Below the pieces are notes generated by a model. The model did no database searches and had not been told where the DNA came from. It worked only from the letters and a program-made list of their open reading frames with translations. From positions 310,001 through 374,000 of the forward strand of contig DBGO01000010.1 of the NCBI GenBank assembly GCA_002295925.1: DNA of 64,000 nucleotides, in the 5' to 3' direction. Below, piece by piece: positions 1 to 9,384 of the stretch. The position numbers and the translations under genes are program-made. Position 1 is the first letter of the stretch. The number at the start of each line of letters is the position of its first letter. Source of the stretch: Flavobacteriales bacterium UBA852. GTDB lineage: Bacteria; Bacteroidota; Bacteroidia; Flavobacteriales_E; Vicingaceae.

Positions 1-2084
1 ACATCGTCGGCACAAATATTATTGGGATTTTGCCAAACAATGGTATTCAGATAATTATCGCAATCGGCAGTAATTGTCATTGGTGGAGAACAAGGTGGAG
101 CCTTATCTTCCGGAATGTCGCATTTTTCTTGCGAATAATTTATTAAAGGCGAAATAATTCCCGGCATAGTATAATTTCCAATGCTTTTTATTTTATAACA
201 ATAAGTTTTTCCATTTGCCAAAGAATCATCCAAATAATATTGGGAAACAGCTGTTCCGATTGAATCAAAATTCAGTGTTATAGGGTTTTGTCTGTAAATG
301 ACATATTGTGTGTTTGTCCATGGGACATTTTCGTTCCAATACAATTCCAATTGATTATCGTTGGGCACAGTTGTCAAATAAATCGAATATGCAACCGTAG
401 ATTTTCCGACCAATTGATATCCGTTACCGGTACTGTAAAAATCAATTCTATAATAATATTGATTATCAACTGTATTCAATAAAGTATCCACGTAAGTAGT
501 ATCATTTATAGAAAGTGTAGAATCAATTAATGTAAGGTTATTGAGTGTTGTTCCGCGGTAAATTAAATAATGATATGGCTGCGGAAATGCAATTGTATCA
601 TGTTCGGTAGGTTTGCTCCAAGCCACATAAATACTACCATTATTTACATCGGTATTATTTACCGAAACATTTGTAATAATGGCAACATCTTTTTTCAAAG
701 TGGCACATACTTCATCTGAGGCAATACTTTCGGCTCCGTCAGGAAAACAAGCCACTACTCTGTAACAATAGCTGTTACCGGTAGATAACCCCGCACCGTT
801 ATTATCATCAACAAAAGTTGTAGTATTTACGCCATTTACCTGCCCTACCAAATAAAACCCTGTGTATGAAGGCACGCCTGTTTCACAGTATGAAGGGTTC
901 CAACCGCTTGGCCCGTCGTGACGATAAATTTTATAACAAACGGCATTACTGCAAATCTCGGGATCCCAATTTAAAACTATACTGTTTCCTTGCGGTGTAG
1001 CGGTTAAGTTTTCAGGTTTTGGCGCTATTACGGTAATTCCCAAAGTAAAAAAGTCGACTAAATTAGGCGAACCGTTATCAACCGCTTTAAAAAACACTTG
1101 ATACGGATTTTTTTGAATATGATTGCAAATTGTTTCCCAATAAAACAAACCTGTAATAGTATTTTGCGGCGAAGGAGCCGTAAAAACAGCCGGAGAGTTA
1201 TTTAATTGCAACGGCCCACCGGTTGCTGTCAGCTCTACTACTTGCGCCGGCACGGTTGGGTCGTTGTCTTGTGCCGTAATGGTCAGTTGAAGGGTATCGC
1301 CGGCAAGAATACATGTGTCATTTATTTCGGTAATTACAGGAGGCGTATGACTACATGCCGCTACTGTTATTTGCATATCACGCAAAACCTCGCCTATTTT
1401 TATTCCGTTTCTGTATTCTTCAATTAAAATAGCCACATTGTATTCACCTATTTGAATGGGAGAATCCCAAATTAAATCACCGGTAACGGGATTTACCGTT
1501 ATGGAATTTGAAGCGGCAGGATAACTGTACCCGGGAATGGGTGAGCCTCCGGTAGATTTACTTTCTGAAATTAAATACACCAAACTGTCACCATCTGGGT
1601 CGTATGCTCCGGGATTGTGAATAAAAGGCACACCAACACATGCATTATCGATGGGCGGATTTAAAATTTGCGGTGAACTGTTTTCGCCTAAAAAGGGACT
1701 GATTGTAAGTGTAGTTTCTATATGAAAAGGAATATTTACCGAACCCGGAATATTCATTATATCGGCATTTCGATTTGGGTCATCAACCATTACGGTATAA
1801 ACATCGGCGCCGGGGTAAGTATGTTGATACACATATACATTTTTTTGAATATCATTTCCCAACGAAACCATTTGTAATCTTGGAATAGAATCAATTGTTC
1901 CATCGCCCCATTGCACTTCGAGCAAAGGTCTGTCGGCTACCGCACTTTCTTTGGTATAAGTTACAACGGTAAATTCATAAGTTAAACCCGAAACATGCGT
2001 ATAAGTAATCTCACCCGCTCTGTTATGCGTTGCCCATAAAGAGAAAGTAAAAAAGGTTAATATGACAAATAAAAATCCTCTCAT
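1..2084 (-). CDS. Large secreted FN3-rich surface protein, 3' end outside window
   Basis: The open frame starts at ATG 2084 and stays open to the left window edge (about 694 residues visible). The start MRGFLFVILTFFTF is a Sec signal peptide. The mature N-terminus (HNRAGEITY, then a WGDGT motif) is typical of a family of very large Bacteroidota surface proteins that usually end in a type B T9SS sorting domain; that end would lie beyond base 1 and is not seen. Further along the frame there are fibronectin-III-like units with conserved Cys and 'YCYK/R' strands. It lies 23 bp downstream of mqnC on the same strand, so it may be read from the same transcript. The family is recognised by eye; the role (probably surface adhesion or gliding-related) is inference. 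Confidence 0.8.
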   Translation of the reverse strand, partial: MRGFLFVILTFFTFSLWATHNRAGEITYTHVSGLTYEFTVVTYTKESAVADRPLLEVQWGDGTIDSIPRLQMVSLGNDIQKNVYVYQHTYPGADVYTVMVDDPNRNADIMNIPGSVNIPFHIETTLTISPFLGENSSPQILNPPIDNACVGVPFIHNPGAYDPDGDSLVYLISESKSTGGSPIPGYSYPAASNSITVNPVTGDLIWDSPIQIGEYNVAILIEEYRNGIKIGEVLRDMQITVAACSHTPPVITEINDTCILAGDTLQLTITAQDNDPTVPAQVVELTATGGPLQLNNSPAVFTAPSPQNTITGLFYWETICNHIQKNPYQVFFKAVDNGSPNLVDFFTLGITVIAPKPENLTATPQGNSIVLNWDPEICSNAVCYKIYRHDGPSGWNPSYCETGVPSYTGFYLVGQVNGVNTTTFVDDNNGAGLSTGNSYCYRVVACFPDGAESIASDEVCATLKKDVAIITNVSVNNTDVNNGSIYVAWSKPTEHDTIAFPQPYHYLIYRGTTLNNLTLIDSTLSINDTTYVDTLLNTVDNQYYYRIDFYSTGNGYQLVGKSTVAYSIYLTTVPNDNQLELYWNENVPWTNTQYVIYRQNPITLNFDSIGTAVSQYYLDDSLANGKTYCYKIKSIGNYTMPGIISPLINYSQEKCDIPEDKAPPCSPPMTITADCDNYLNTIVWQNPNNICADD

Positions 2085-2107
2085 TAAATGAGTAATGAAC
2101 GTTAAAG

Positions 2108-3232
2108 TTAATAATTAATTACTTGTTGTTCAATATTTTCGGGTAAATCCCTGTATTCGTATTGTTGATTGCGCAATTGAGGTTCGAATCCTGCTTCGCG
2201 AATGGCTTGTTGTATTCCTTCTGCCGTAAAACGATGCGGAGCGCCGGCGGCACTCACTACATTTTCTTCAATCATAATTGAACCAAAATCATTTGCTCCG
2301 GCGTATAAACACACTTGAGCGGTTTGTTTACCAACAGTTAACCACGAGGCTTGAATATTATCAATATTGGGCAACATCAAACGGCTTAAAGCTATCATTC
2401 GGATGTATTCATCGGCTGTCACCCGGTTTGAAATTCCTTTCACTCTTTTCAGCAGCGTGCCGTCATCTTGAAACGGCCAAGGAATAAATGCAATAAATCC
2501 TTTTGCATTTTCGGGTTTTTCATATTGCACTTCTCGAATCCACACTAAATGTTCAAAGCGTTCTTCAATTGTTTCTACATGACCAAACATCATGGTTGCC
2601 GATGTGGTGAGCCCCAACTGATGTGCAGCTCGCATAACATCCAACCATTCTTTCCCGCTGCACTTTCCTTTTGAAATCAACCGCCGAACGCGGTCGTTCA
2701 GTATTTCGGCGCCGGCACCGGGCAATGAATCCAATCCTGCATCCATCAATGCTTTTAACACTTCGGTATGTGATGCTTGTTCTAATTTGGCAATATGAGC
2801 AATTTCGGGCGGTCCCAAAGCGTGTAGTTTTATATTCGGAAACCGCTCTTTAATTCCTTTAAAAATATTTACATAAAAGTCCAGTCCCAACTCCGGATGA
2901 TGCCCGCCTTGCAACAACAACTGCTCGCCTCCGTAACGAATAGTTTCCTCAATTTTCTTTTCATACTCTTCCATTGAGGTAATGTAAGACTCGGGATGCC
3001 CCGGAATGCGATAAAAATTGCAAAACTTACAATTGGCTACACATACATTGGTTGTATTTAAATTTCTGTCTATTATCCAAGTAACTTTATTATTGGGGAT
3101 TTTTCTTTTTCTGATTGTATTTGCCACCCCCATCAGCTCGGTTGTCGAAGCATTTTCGAACAAAAAAACACCTTCTTCAATCGACAAATCTTGTAAATCA
3201 AGGGCTTTATTCAATAGTTTTGAAACATTCAT
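2108..3232 (-). CDS. mqnC: Cyclic dehypoxanthinyl futalosine synthase MqnC
   Basis: This is a radical SAM enzyme of the futalosine route to menaquinone, converting dehypoxanthine futalosine to the cyclic form in the cytoplasm. The 374-residue product has the CX3CX2C iron-sulfur motif at C64, C68 and C71 (CVANCKFC), followed by the family-typical LLLQGGHHP stretch and the GPPEI and GAGAEIL segments. The length fits the family. MqnE and CofH share the fold, but the QGGHHP segment and overall sequence favour MqnC. No other mqn gene is in the window. It is transcribed divergently from the aminopeptidase, and the secreted-protein gene at 2084 follows it. The presence of MqnC implies menaquinone-based respiration by the futalosine pathway. 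Confidence 0.92.
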   Translation of the reverse strand: MNVSKLLNKALDLQDLSIEEGVFLFENASTTELMGVANTIRKRKIPNNKVTWIIDRNLNTTNVCVANCKFCNFYRIPGHPESYITSMEEYEKKIEETIRYGGEQLLLQGGHHPELGLDFYVNIFKGIKERFPNIKLHALGPPEIAHIAKLEQASHTEVLKALMDAGLDSLPGAGAEILNDRVRRLISKGKCSGKEWLDVMRAAHQLGLTTSATMMFGHVETIEERFEHLVWIREVQYEKPENAKGFIAFIPWPFQDDGTLLKRVKGISNRVTADEYIRMIALSRLMLPNIDNIQASWLTVGKQTAQVCLYAGANDFGSIMIEENVVSAAGAPHRFTAEGIQQAIREAGFEPQLRNQQYEYRDLPENIEQQVINY

Positions 3233-3269
3233 ATCGTAACTTAAATTTCTATTTATTACCTTTACTTTT

Positions 3270-3277
3270 CAAAAATA
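3270..3277 (-). promoter_or_regulatory. Candidate -7 element for mqnC
   Basis: On the minus strand this reads TATTTTTG, an exact match to the Bacteroidota -7 consensus TAnnTTTG, about 37 bp upstream of the mqnC start. A good -33 TTTG at the usual distance is not evident, so support is partial. Confidence 0.35.
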
Positions 3278-3286
3278 CGAATTAAT

Positions 3287-4702
3287 ATGCAGACACTTAT
3301 TCAAAAAACTTCTTCAAATACAAAAAACAAAACGGCGGTTTATTTTTCATTGGAAAATTGCCAAAAAAACGAATCGCTTGATAATGCTCAACTCAAATAC
3401 TTAAAAAAAACATTGTCTGAAAATGGGTTTGCAGCGATAAATCTTATTTCCAAGCATATTTTAATTATTTCCGAAAAAGAAAGAAATTCGATTAAACGCA
3501 AAGAATTATTCCGACGTAAAGGAAAAAAACTAACCGATTATTGCAATCAGAACAAAATTACCCAAGTGGTTTTACACGCTGAAAATGAAACGGATGCACT
3601 TTGCACTGCCGAAGGCGCTGTTCTTTCCAACTATCAATTTCTAAAATACAAATCGGAAAAGAAAGAAAATTCGCTAAAAGAAATTTTAATTAAAGGAAAG
3701 ATAAACGAATCCGGTATAAACGAATTAAATAACACGCTTTCTGCGGTTTACTTTGCCCGCACTTTGGTAAACGAGCCGGTGAATTATTTGGATGCTGTCC
3801 GACTTGCCGAAGAAGCAAAAAAAATGGCTAAGGAACACAAAATTAAAGCCGAAGTGCTGACAAAATCAAAAATAGAATCGCTTAAAATGGGCGGTTTGCT
3901 TGCCGTAAACAAAGGAAGTGAAATTCCTCCGACATTCACCATTTTGGAATACAAACCCAAAAATGCCAAAAATAAAAATCCATTGATTTTAGTGGGTAAA
4001 GGTGTGGTTTACGATACCGGCGGATTAAGCTTAAAACCCACGCCAAACTCTATGGACTTAATGAAATCGGATATGGGAGGTGCAGCAGCGATGCTGGGCG
4101 CCATTAAAGCCATCGCATCCAACAATCTGCCTTATTACGTAATTGCTTTGATTCCTGCCACAGACAACCGCCCGGGAAAAACAGCATATGCTCCTGGCGA
4201 CATTATTGAAATGCACAACGGGTTAAAAGTAGAAGTGTTGAATACTGATGCCGAAGGGCGAATGATTTTAGCCGATGCGTTAAGTTATGCACAGCGATAC
4301 AATCCCGAGTTGGTTATTGATGCCGCTACACTTACAGGCGCAGCTGCCCGAGCCATTGGTAAATACGGTATTGTGGGAATGACCGAAAAAGCCACAAAAG
4401 AAATGAAGCATCTTAAAAATACAGGAGAAGAAGTTTATGAACGCATTGCCGAAATGCCTTTTTGGGATGAATACGACGAATTAATCAAATCTGACATTGC
4501 CGACATTAAAAACATTGGCGGCGCAGAAGCCGGCGCTATCACAGCCGGGAAATTCCTCAATCATTTTACTAATTATAAATGGATTCATTTGGATATTGCC
4601 GGTCCGGCTTATTTAACGGCTCCATACCAATACCATCCCAAAGGAGGAACAGGTGTAGGCGTTCGGTTAATTTATAACTTTGTAAAATCTCTTTGCGTAT
4701 GA
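3287..4702 (+). CDS. pepA: Leucyl aminopeptidase, M17 family
   Basis: This is a cytosolic dizinc aminopeptidase that removes N-terminal residues from peptides. The 471-residue product has the M17 catalytic signature NTDAEGR at 319-325, preceded by the metal and substrate-binding segments VGKGVVYDTGG (236-246) and KSDMGGAAA (260-268). The N-terminal 150 residues are the divergent regulatory domain usual in this family. The gene overlaps the next one by an ATGA (4699-4702), and the following M20 hydrolase overlaps again, so all three are probably one operon, consistent with peptide or amide catabolism. Family assignment is firm; the preferred substrate cannot be read from sequence. Confidence 0.92.
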   Translation: MQTLIQKTSSNTKNKTAVYFSLENCQKNESLDNAQLKYLKKTLSENGFAAINLISKHILIISEKERNSIKRKELFRRKGKKLTDYCNQNKITQVVLHAENETDALCTAEGAVLSNYQFLKYKSEKKENSLKEILIKGKINESGINELNNTLSAVYFARTLVNEPVNYLDAVRLAEEAKKMAKEHKIKAEVLTKSKIESLKMGGLLAVNKGSEIPPTFTILEYKPKNAKNKNPLILVGKGVVYDTGGLSLKPTPNSMDLMKSDMGGAAAMLGAIKAIASNNLPYYVIALIPATDNRPGKTAYAPGDIIEMHNGLKVEVLNTDAEGRMILADALSYAQRYNPELVIDAATLTGAAARAIGKYGIVGMTEKATKEMKHLKNTGEEVYERIAEMPFWDEYDELIKSDIADIKNIGGAEAGAITAGKFLNHFTNYKWIHLDIAGPAYLTAPYQYHPKGGTGVGVRLIYNFVKSLCV

Positions 4703-5073
4703 GCATCAGCACATTGGCAATTTTAACCATTATCGGACTCAGTGCCGGTATATTAAGCGGCATGATTGGTGTAGGCGGCGGCATAGTAATTGTTCCCGCA
4801 TTGGTGTATTTTTTGGGACTTACACAACACGAAGCCCAAGGCACCAGCTTGGCAATGATGATTCCGCCAATAGGAATTTTAGCTGTTTACAATTACTACA
4901 AAGCCGACCAAGTAAATATGAAATATGCCTTGATTTTGGCTGCATTTTTTGTTGTTGGCGGTTATTTAGGTTCTAAAATAACCATTGATTTTATTGATGA
5001 AAAAACGCTTAAAAAGTTCTTTGGCAGCGTTATGCTTATGGCAGCCATAAAAATGATTTTCTTTAGTAAATAA
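4699..5073 (+). CDS. Short TauE/SafE-type membrane permease
   Basis: This 124-residue integral membrane protein has the TauE/SafE (sulfite exporter family, DUF81) hallmark near its start: GLSAGILSGMIGVGGGIVIVPAL, with the glycine-rich GxGGG turn. About four hydrophobic helices are visible. Full-length family members have 7-8 helices and about 250 residues, so this is a half-size form that would be expected to dimerise. The start is taken as ATG 4699, overlapping the aminopeptidase stop; a TTG two codons upstream (4693) is possible. The stop overlaps the next start as TAATG. The transported substrate is unknown; the operon context suggests an organic-acid or sulfur product of peptide breakdown, which is inference only. 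Confidence 0.8.
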   Translation: MSISTLAILTIIGLSAGILSGMIGVGGGIVIVPALVYFLGLTQHEAQGTSLAMMIPPIGILAVYNYYKADQVNMKYALILAAFFVVGGYLGSKITIDFIDEKTLKKFFGSVMLMAAIKMIFFSK

Positions 5074-6257
5074 TGGATTTATCGGGAAAAATAAAACAAC
5101 TCAGCGAACAATTTTTCGAAGAAATTGTTGCTTTTCGCAGGTATATGCATCAACATCCCGAATTGTCTTTTGAAGAATACAACACGGCTGATTTCATAGA
5201 GAAAAAATTATCCGAACATGGTTTTTCACCAAAAGGAATGGCTAAAACGGGTTTGGTGGTTCTAATTAAAGGTAAAAATCCGGATAAAAAAACCGTTGCA
5301 CTGCGTGCAGACATTGACGCCCTTCCGATAGAAGAACAAAACAAGTGCGATTACGTTTCGCAAAACAAAGGTGTAATGCACGCTTGCGGACATGATGTGC
5401 ATGCTGCATCGCTATATGGTGCTATGCTCATTTTACAACAATTAAAAGATGAATTTGAAGGAACGGTAAAATGTATTTTTCAACCCGGTGAAGAAAAACT
5501 TCCCGGCGGCGCATCATTGATGATAAAAGAAGGTGTATTGGAAAAGCCGAATGTTTCTGAAATTATAGGACAACATGTATTTCCGGAATTGGATGCAGGG
5601 AAAGTAGGGTTTAAACCCGGAATGTATATGGCTTCGTGCGACGAAATTTATATAACTGTAAAAGGAAAAGGCGGACATGGCGCCATGCCGCATCAAAACA
5701 TTGACCCTGTGGCAACTGCTGCTCAAATAATTACGACATTGCAGCAAATTGTCAGCAGAAATGCCAACCCAACTGTTCCGAGCGTATTGTCTATCGGTAA
5801 AATCATCGGAAACGGCGCCACCAATATTATTCCCAACGAAGTATATATGGAAGGGACATTTAGAACGATGAATGAAGAATGGCGCGAGCAAGCACATTAT
5901 CAGATAACAAATATTTGCAGCGGTGTTGCCAAAAGTTTTGGGGCAACTTGTGAAGTAAACATTATTAAAGGGTACCCGTATCTTGAAAATAATGTCGAAT
6001 TGACACAAGAATTAAAAAAAGCAGCCATTGAATTTTTGGGAGAAGAAAATGTTGTGGATTTACCCATAAGAATGACAGGAGAAGATTTTGCATATTATTC
6101 GCAAAAAGTTCCGGCTTGCTTTTACCGTTTGGGCGTTAGAAACGAAGCTAAAGGCATTATTCACCCTGTGCACAACCCTAAATTCGATATTGACGAAAAA
6201 GCGCTGAAAACCGGGGCCTCACTTTTGGCTTGGAATGCTTTATGGTTGTTGAAATAG
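5073..6257 (+). CDS. M20 family amidohydrolase (N-acyl amino acid hydrolase)
   Basis: This is a 394-residue metallo-amidohydrolase of the M20D group, which includes hippurate hydrolase, N-acyl-L-amino acid amidohydrolase and IAA-amino acid hydrolase. Visible motifs are ALRADIDALP (77-86), the metal-binding MHACGHDVH (102-110, with Cys105 and His107), GEE near residue 140, a GHGAMPH lid or dimerisation segment, and a C-terminal HPVHNPKFD with a metal-ligand His. Its length is normal. It begins within the stop of the TauE-like gene (TAATG), so translation is probably coupled in the pepA-tauE-M20 operon. Substrate specificity within M20D cannot be assigned. Confidence 0.88.
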   Translation: MDLSGKIKQLSEQFFEEIVAFRRYMHQHPELSFEEYNTADFIEKKLSEHGFSPKGMAKTGLVVLIKGKNPDKKTVALRADIDALPIEEQNKCDYVSQNKGVMHACGHDVHAASLYGAMLILQQLKDEFEGTVKCIFQPGEEKLPGGASLMIKEGVLEKPNVSEIIGQHVFPELDAGKVGFKPGMYMASCDEIYITVKGKGGHGAMPHQNIDPVATAAQIITTLQQIVSRNANPTVPSVLSIGKIIGNGATNIIPNEVYMEGTFRTMNEEWREQAHYQITNICSGVAKSFGATCEVNIIKGYPYLENNVELTQELKKAAIEFLGEENVVDLPIRMTGEDFAYYSQKVPACFYRLGVRNEAKGIIHPVHNPKFDIDEKALKTGASLLAWNALWLLK

Positions 6258-6273
6258 TTCTTCTTTATTTCAA
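6249..6273. terminator. AT-rich inverted repeat between convergent stops
   Basis: TTGAAATA (6249-6256) and TATTTCAA (6266-6273) form an 8-bp stem with a 9-nt loop exactly where the M20 gene and the PorE-like gene converge. It has no long T tract and a weak stem, so a bidirectional terminator is only a possibility. Confidence 0.3.
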
Positions 6274-8289
6274 AACCCCTTCCTGAACCAATTCATTTAA
6301 ATATTTTCTTTTTTCTTGATAGATTGCTATGACAAACGCATCTTCTTGGCCATGTTCGCGCACGGTTTGATTGAATTTAATTGCTTCGTTTAATGTTTCA
6401 TACCTACCGATGGTAAAACGAGTAACGCCATCGGGTAATAATTCTTTTTCAACAGTTCCTAAATCTTTCAAATGTTCATACGTATAATTTTCTGGAAAAC
6501 GATAAGCCGCCACTTGCACTTTAAAGACTAAGCCGGGCGCTTTTTTATCACCAAAATATTGTATTATTTCTTCATCGGTCAATTCGCTCAGCGGTTTATC
6601 CGGTAAGACAACTTCAGGGTTTTCCGGAACAACAGTGTCTTTTGACATTTCAACAGAAAAATTAAGCGAATCATCTTGTTCGGCCATTAATTGCATAAAG
6701 TTCACATCATAAGGTAATTCTTTGTATCCTTTTTGCTTTTCAATGGTTAATTCTTCCGGTAATATTTCTTCATCTTCTACACTGTATATCACTAAATAAT
6801 TTCTGTCTGATGGTAAATTCAACAAATATTTTCCTGTTTCGGAAGATGAATTTATCTCCATAATCTTTTCTTTCGTATCCTCATCATAAACTACAATATG
6901 TGCTTCAACCGGTTCACTGTCAAGCGTTGTATAGCCCGAAACCATTACCACATCAGGATTTATATCCAACATACCCGGTTCAACAATATATATATCTTGT
7001 CCTCCAATTCCTCCGGGTTTTCCACTCGAATAATATCCGCGCTTACCGCTGGAATTTAACACATAATAAATATCATTATCCACAGTATTTATCGGATAAC
7101 CAATATTTTCCGGCTCCGAAAAGGTGCCGTCATCTTGCAAACGGGAAATAAATATATCATATCCTCCCATACTGTTATGCCCTTTTGAACTGAAAAACAA
7201 TGTTTTACCATCGGGGTGAATGAAAGGTGCATCTTCATCGTATTTAGTGTTTATGGCAATGCCTAAATTTTCTACTTTGCCCCATGTGCCATCATCTTTC
7301 AAATGCGCACGATAAATATCTTTCCCGCCTATTCCTCCCGGTTTATTACTCGAAAAATAAAGCGTTTTCCCGTCGGCAGATAAAGAAGCACTGCCTTCCC
7401 AATGCTCGGTATTTACTTTGCCCGGCAACGGTAACGGACGCGACCAATCTTCTCCTTCTAACCGGCTGAAATATATATCTCCGTTCAAATCCGATACATT
7501 TTTATAAATAAACAAAATTTGCCCGTCGGGAGAAAGTGCAATGGCTGCATCGTGCCCCATAGTATTAATATTTTCACCAATGCTTTTTGGTTCTGTCCAA
7601 TTTCCTTGTTCATCTTTATACGAGATAAAAACATCTTCGAAGTAAGTGCCGTAATCATCTTGCATCAAACTGCTGTTCATCTTTCCTCCGGTAGATTTTT
7701 CGCCTCTGTAAGTAAATATCATCACCGACTCATCTGCTGAAATCACAGGAACATATTCATCGTATTCGGAGTTTATCGGTTTGCCGATATTGGTAATTTT
7801 GGCTTCTCTTGGGTTTTCCATCAAAATTTTGGCATTATTGCAATTTTCAATAAAGTGCTCGGTTTTTTCGCGCTGCTCTTTAGAAATTTTTTGTTTCAAA
7901 TACTCATTAAACACAGCAATAGCATCGTCTAATTGATAATTCAACAAATATGCTTGTCCCAAGAAAAACTTAACATCGGCCGCTTTAGGCTCTTTTTCAT
8001 TTACAATTTCAAAATACTCCACTGCTTTTGCATACTCATCACTTTTATGTAAATAACATTCTCCTAATCGATAAGTGAAATAGAGCATTTTAGGATACCG
8101 TTTTTTTAGCACTTCGTAAATTGGAATGGCGGCTTTAAAGTTCATTTCATCGGTAACCAAGCGTTCGGCCAAAGCAAAAGAATCTTTCTCCGATTGTTTT
8201 AATTTTTTTGTATTAACCAATAGTGCTTTATTTTGAGCAAACAACCCAATAGAAAAAAGTATAAATATTATAACGATAAAGCTTCTCAT
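6265..8289 (-). CDS. PorE-like envelope protein: TPR, PD40 propeller, CRD-like and SPOR domains
   Basis: The product has 674 residues. A signal peptide ends near residue 19 (IGLFAQ). TPR-like helices occupy about 37-155. A WD40-like PD40 beta-propeller covers about 165-435, with repeated SxDGKTLYFSS and GGxDIY blades. A carboxypeptidase-regulatory-like beta domain lies at about 447-515. The C-terminus at 587-657 (FKVQVAAYR, then FTIGRYETLNEA and AFVIA) resembles a SPOR domain, which binds denuded peptidoglycan. The order TPR-propeller-CRD matches the T9SS accessory protein PorE, but PorE ends in an OmpA_C-like peptidoglycan domain. The role inferred is an envelope scaffold linking outer-membrane machinery to the wall. 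It is convergent with the M20 gene and divergent from metF. Confidence 0.82.
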   Translation of the reverse strand: MRSFIVIIFILFSIGLFAQNKALLVNTKKLKQSEKDSFALAERLVTDEMNFKAAIPIYEVLKKRYPKMLYFTYRLGECYLHKSDEYAKAVEYFEIVNEKEPKAADVKFFLGQAYLLNYQLDDAIAVFNEYLKQKISKEQREKTEHFIENCNNAKILMENPREAKITNIGKPINSEYDEYVPVISADESVMIFTYRGEKSTGGKMNSSLMQDDYGTYFEDVFISYKDEQGNWTEPKSIGENINTMGHDAAIALSPDGQILFIYKNVSDLNGDIYFSRLEGEDWSRPLPLPGKVNTEHWEGSASLSADGKTLYFSSNKPGGIGGKDIYRAHLKDDGTWGKVENLGIAINTKYDEDAPFIHPDGKTLFFSSKGHNSMGGYDIFISRLQDDGTFSEPENIGYPINTVDNDIYYVLNSSGKRGYYSSGKPGGIGGQDIYIVEPGMLDINPDVVMVSGYTTLDSEPVEAHIVVYDEDTKEKIMEINSSSETGKYLLNLPSDRNYLVIYSVEDEEILPEELTIEKQKGYKELPYDVNFMQLMAEQDDSLNFSVEMSKDTVVPENPEVVLPDKPLSELTDEEIIQYFGDKKAPGLVFKVQVAAYRFPENYTYEHLKDLGTVEKELLPDGVTRFTIGRYETLNEAIKFNQTVREHGQEDAFVIAIYQEKRKYLNELVQEGVLK

Positions 8290-8376
8290 ACCTTATTAAG
8301 AATGAATAATTTAACCGAAAATAAGAAAAAATCCGATGAGAAACCAAATAATAAAAAATTAGCTGCTTTTTTAGTG

Positions 8377-8384
8377 TAAATTTG
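8377..8384 (+). promoter_or_regulatory. -7 element upstream of metF
   Basis: TAAATTTG is an exact match to the TAnnTTTG consensus, 31 bp before the metF ATG. No clear -33 TTTG is seen about 20 bp upstream. Confidence 0.5.
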
Positions 8385-8415
8385 CCGACTGTAAAATTGT
8401 ATTATTGAACTGTAA

Positions 8416-9372
8416 ATGAAAGTTACCGAACATATAGAAAAAGCGAAAGGAAAAACTCTTTTTTCGTTTGAACTGCTTCCTCCTTTAAAAGGAAAGAGTA
8501 TTCACCACATTTACGAAGGTATTGACCCATTGATGGAATTTAACCCTTCTTTTATAAATGTTACTTACCACCGCGAAGAATATATTTATAAAAAAAGAGC
8601 CAACGGATTGTTGGAGAAAATTTCTATTCGCAAACGCCCTGGAACTGTTGGTATATGTGCCGCTATAAAAAGCAAATATCAAGTAGATACTATTCCGCAC
8701 CTTATTTGTGGAGGTTTTACCAAAGAAGAAACCGAAAACGCACTGATTGACCTTAGTTTTTTGGGGATAGACAATGTATTGGCATTACGTGGTGACCCTA
8801 TTAAATCAGAAACTCATTTTGTGCCGGAAGATGGTGGACATGCACACGCTGTAGATTTGGTAAAACAAATTAAAGACTTAAATAACGGTAAATTTTTATA
8901 CGAAGAGGTAAATCAAGATATGAATACCGATTTTTGTATAGGTGTTGCCGGCTACCCCGAAAAACATTTTGAAGCACCCAATATGAAAACCGATTTAAAA
9001 TACCTGAAACAAAAAATAGACAATGGTGCCGATTACATTGTTACTCAGTTGTTTTACGACAATCAAAAATATTTTGATTTTGTAGAGCGATGTCGTGCCG
9101 AAGGCATAAATGTTCCGATTATTCCGGGATTAAAGCCATTAACCTCTAAACGCCAACTTACATTTATCCCTAAATTTTTCCATGTCAATTTACCCGATGA
9201 ACTCGTGGATGAAATTGAAAAATGCAAATCAGATGAGGAAGTAAAGCAAGTTGGAATTGAATGGGGAATTAAGCAATCAAAAGAATTGATTCAAAAGGGT
9301 GCACCTTGCATACATTATTATACTATGGGGAAATCTTCGGCAGTAAAAGAAATTGCCAGAGCTGTATTTTAA
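8416..9372 (+). CDS. metF: Methylenetetrahydrofolate reductase [NAD(P)H]
   Basis: MetF is a flavoprotein that reduces 5,10-methylene-THF to 5-methyl-THF, the methyl donor for methionine synthesis. The 318-residue product has the standard TIM-barrel landmarks: FSFELLPP near the start with the catalytic Glu, INVTYHREE, DNVLALRGDP, GVAGYPEKH, DYIVTQLFYDN and FxxIPGLKPL. Length and order fit the bacterial family. The 126-bp upstream region was checked for a SAM riboswitch and none was recognised. A DUF1801 gene follows after 12 bp and may be co-transcribed. No other methionine gene is in the window. Confidence 0.95.
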   Translation: MKVTEHIEKAKGKTLFSFELLPPLKGKSIHHIYEGIDPLMEFNPSFINVTYHREEYIYKKRANGLLEKISIRKRPGTVGICAAIKSKYQVDTIPHLICGGFTKEETENALIDLSFLGIDNVLALRGDPIKSETHFVPEDGGHAHAVDLVKQIKDLNNGKFLYEEVNQDMNTDFCIGVAGYPEKHFEAPNMKTDLKYLKQKIDNGADYIVTQLFYDNQKYFDFVERCRAEGINVPIIPGLKPLTSKRQLTFIPKFFHVNLPDELVDEIEKCKSDEEVKQVGIEWGIKQSKELIQKGAPCIHYYTMGKSSAVKEIARAVF

Positions 9373-9384
9373 ACTTATATTTAT

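Noticed and set aside
5514..6008. 164-residue open frame antisense to the M20 gene
   Set aside because: It is fully inside a well-supported gene on the other strand and its product resembles no known family.
8290..8415. SAM-responsive riboswitch upstream of metF
   Set aside because: The 126-bp leader is AT-rich and shows no recognisable SAM-I or SAM-II core or terminator-like pairing; only a -7 promoter element is seen.
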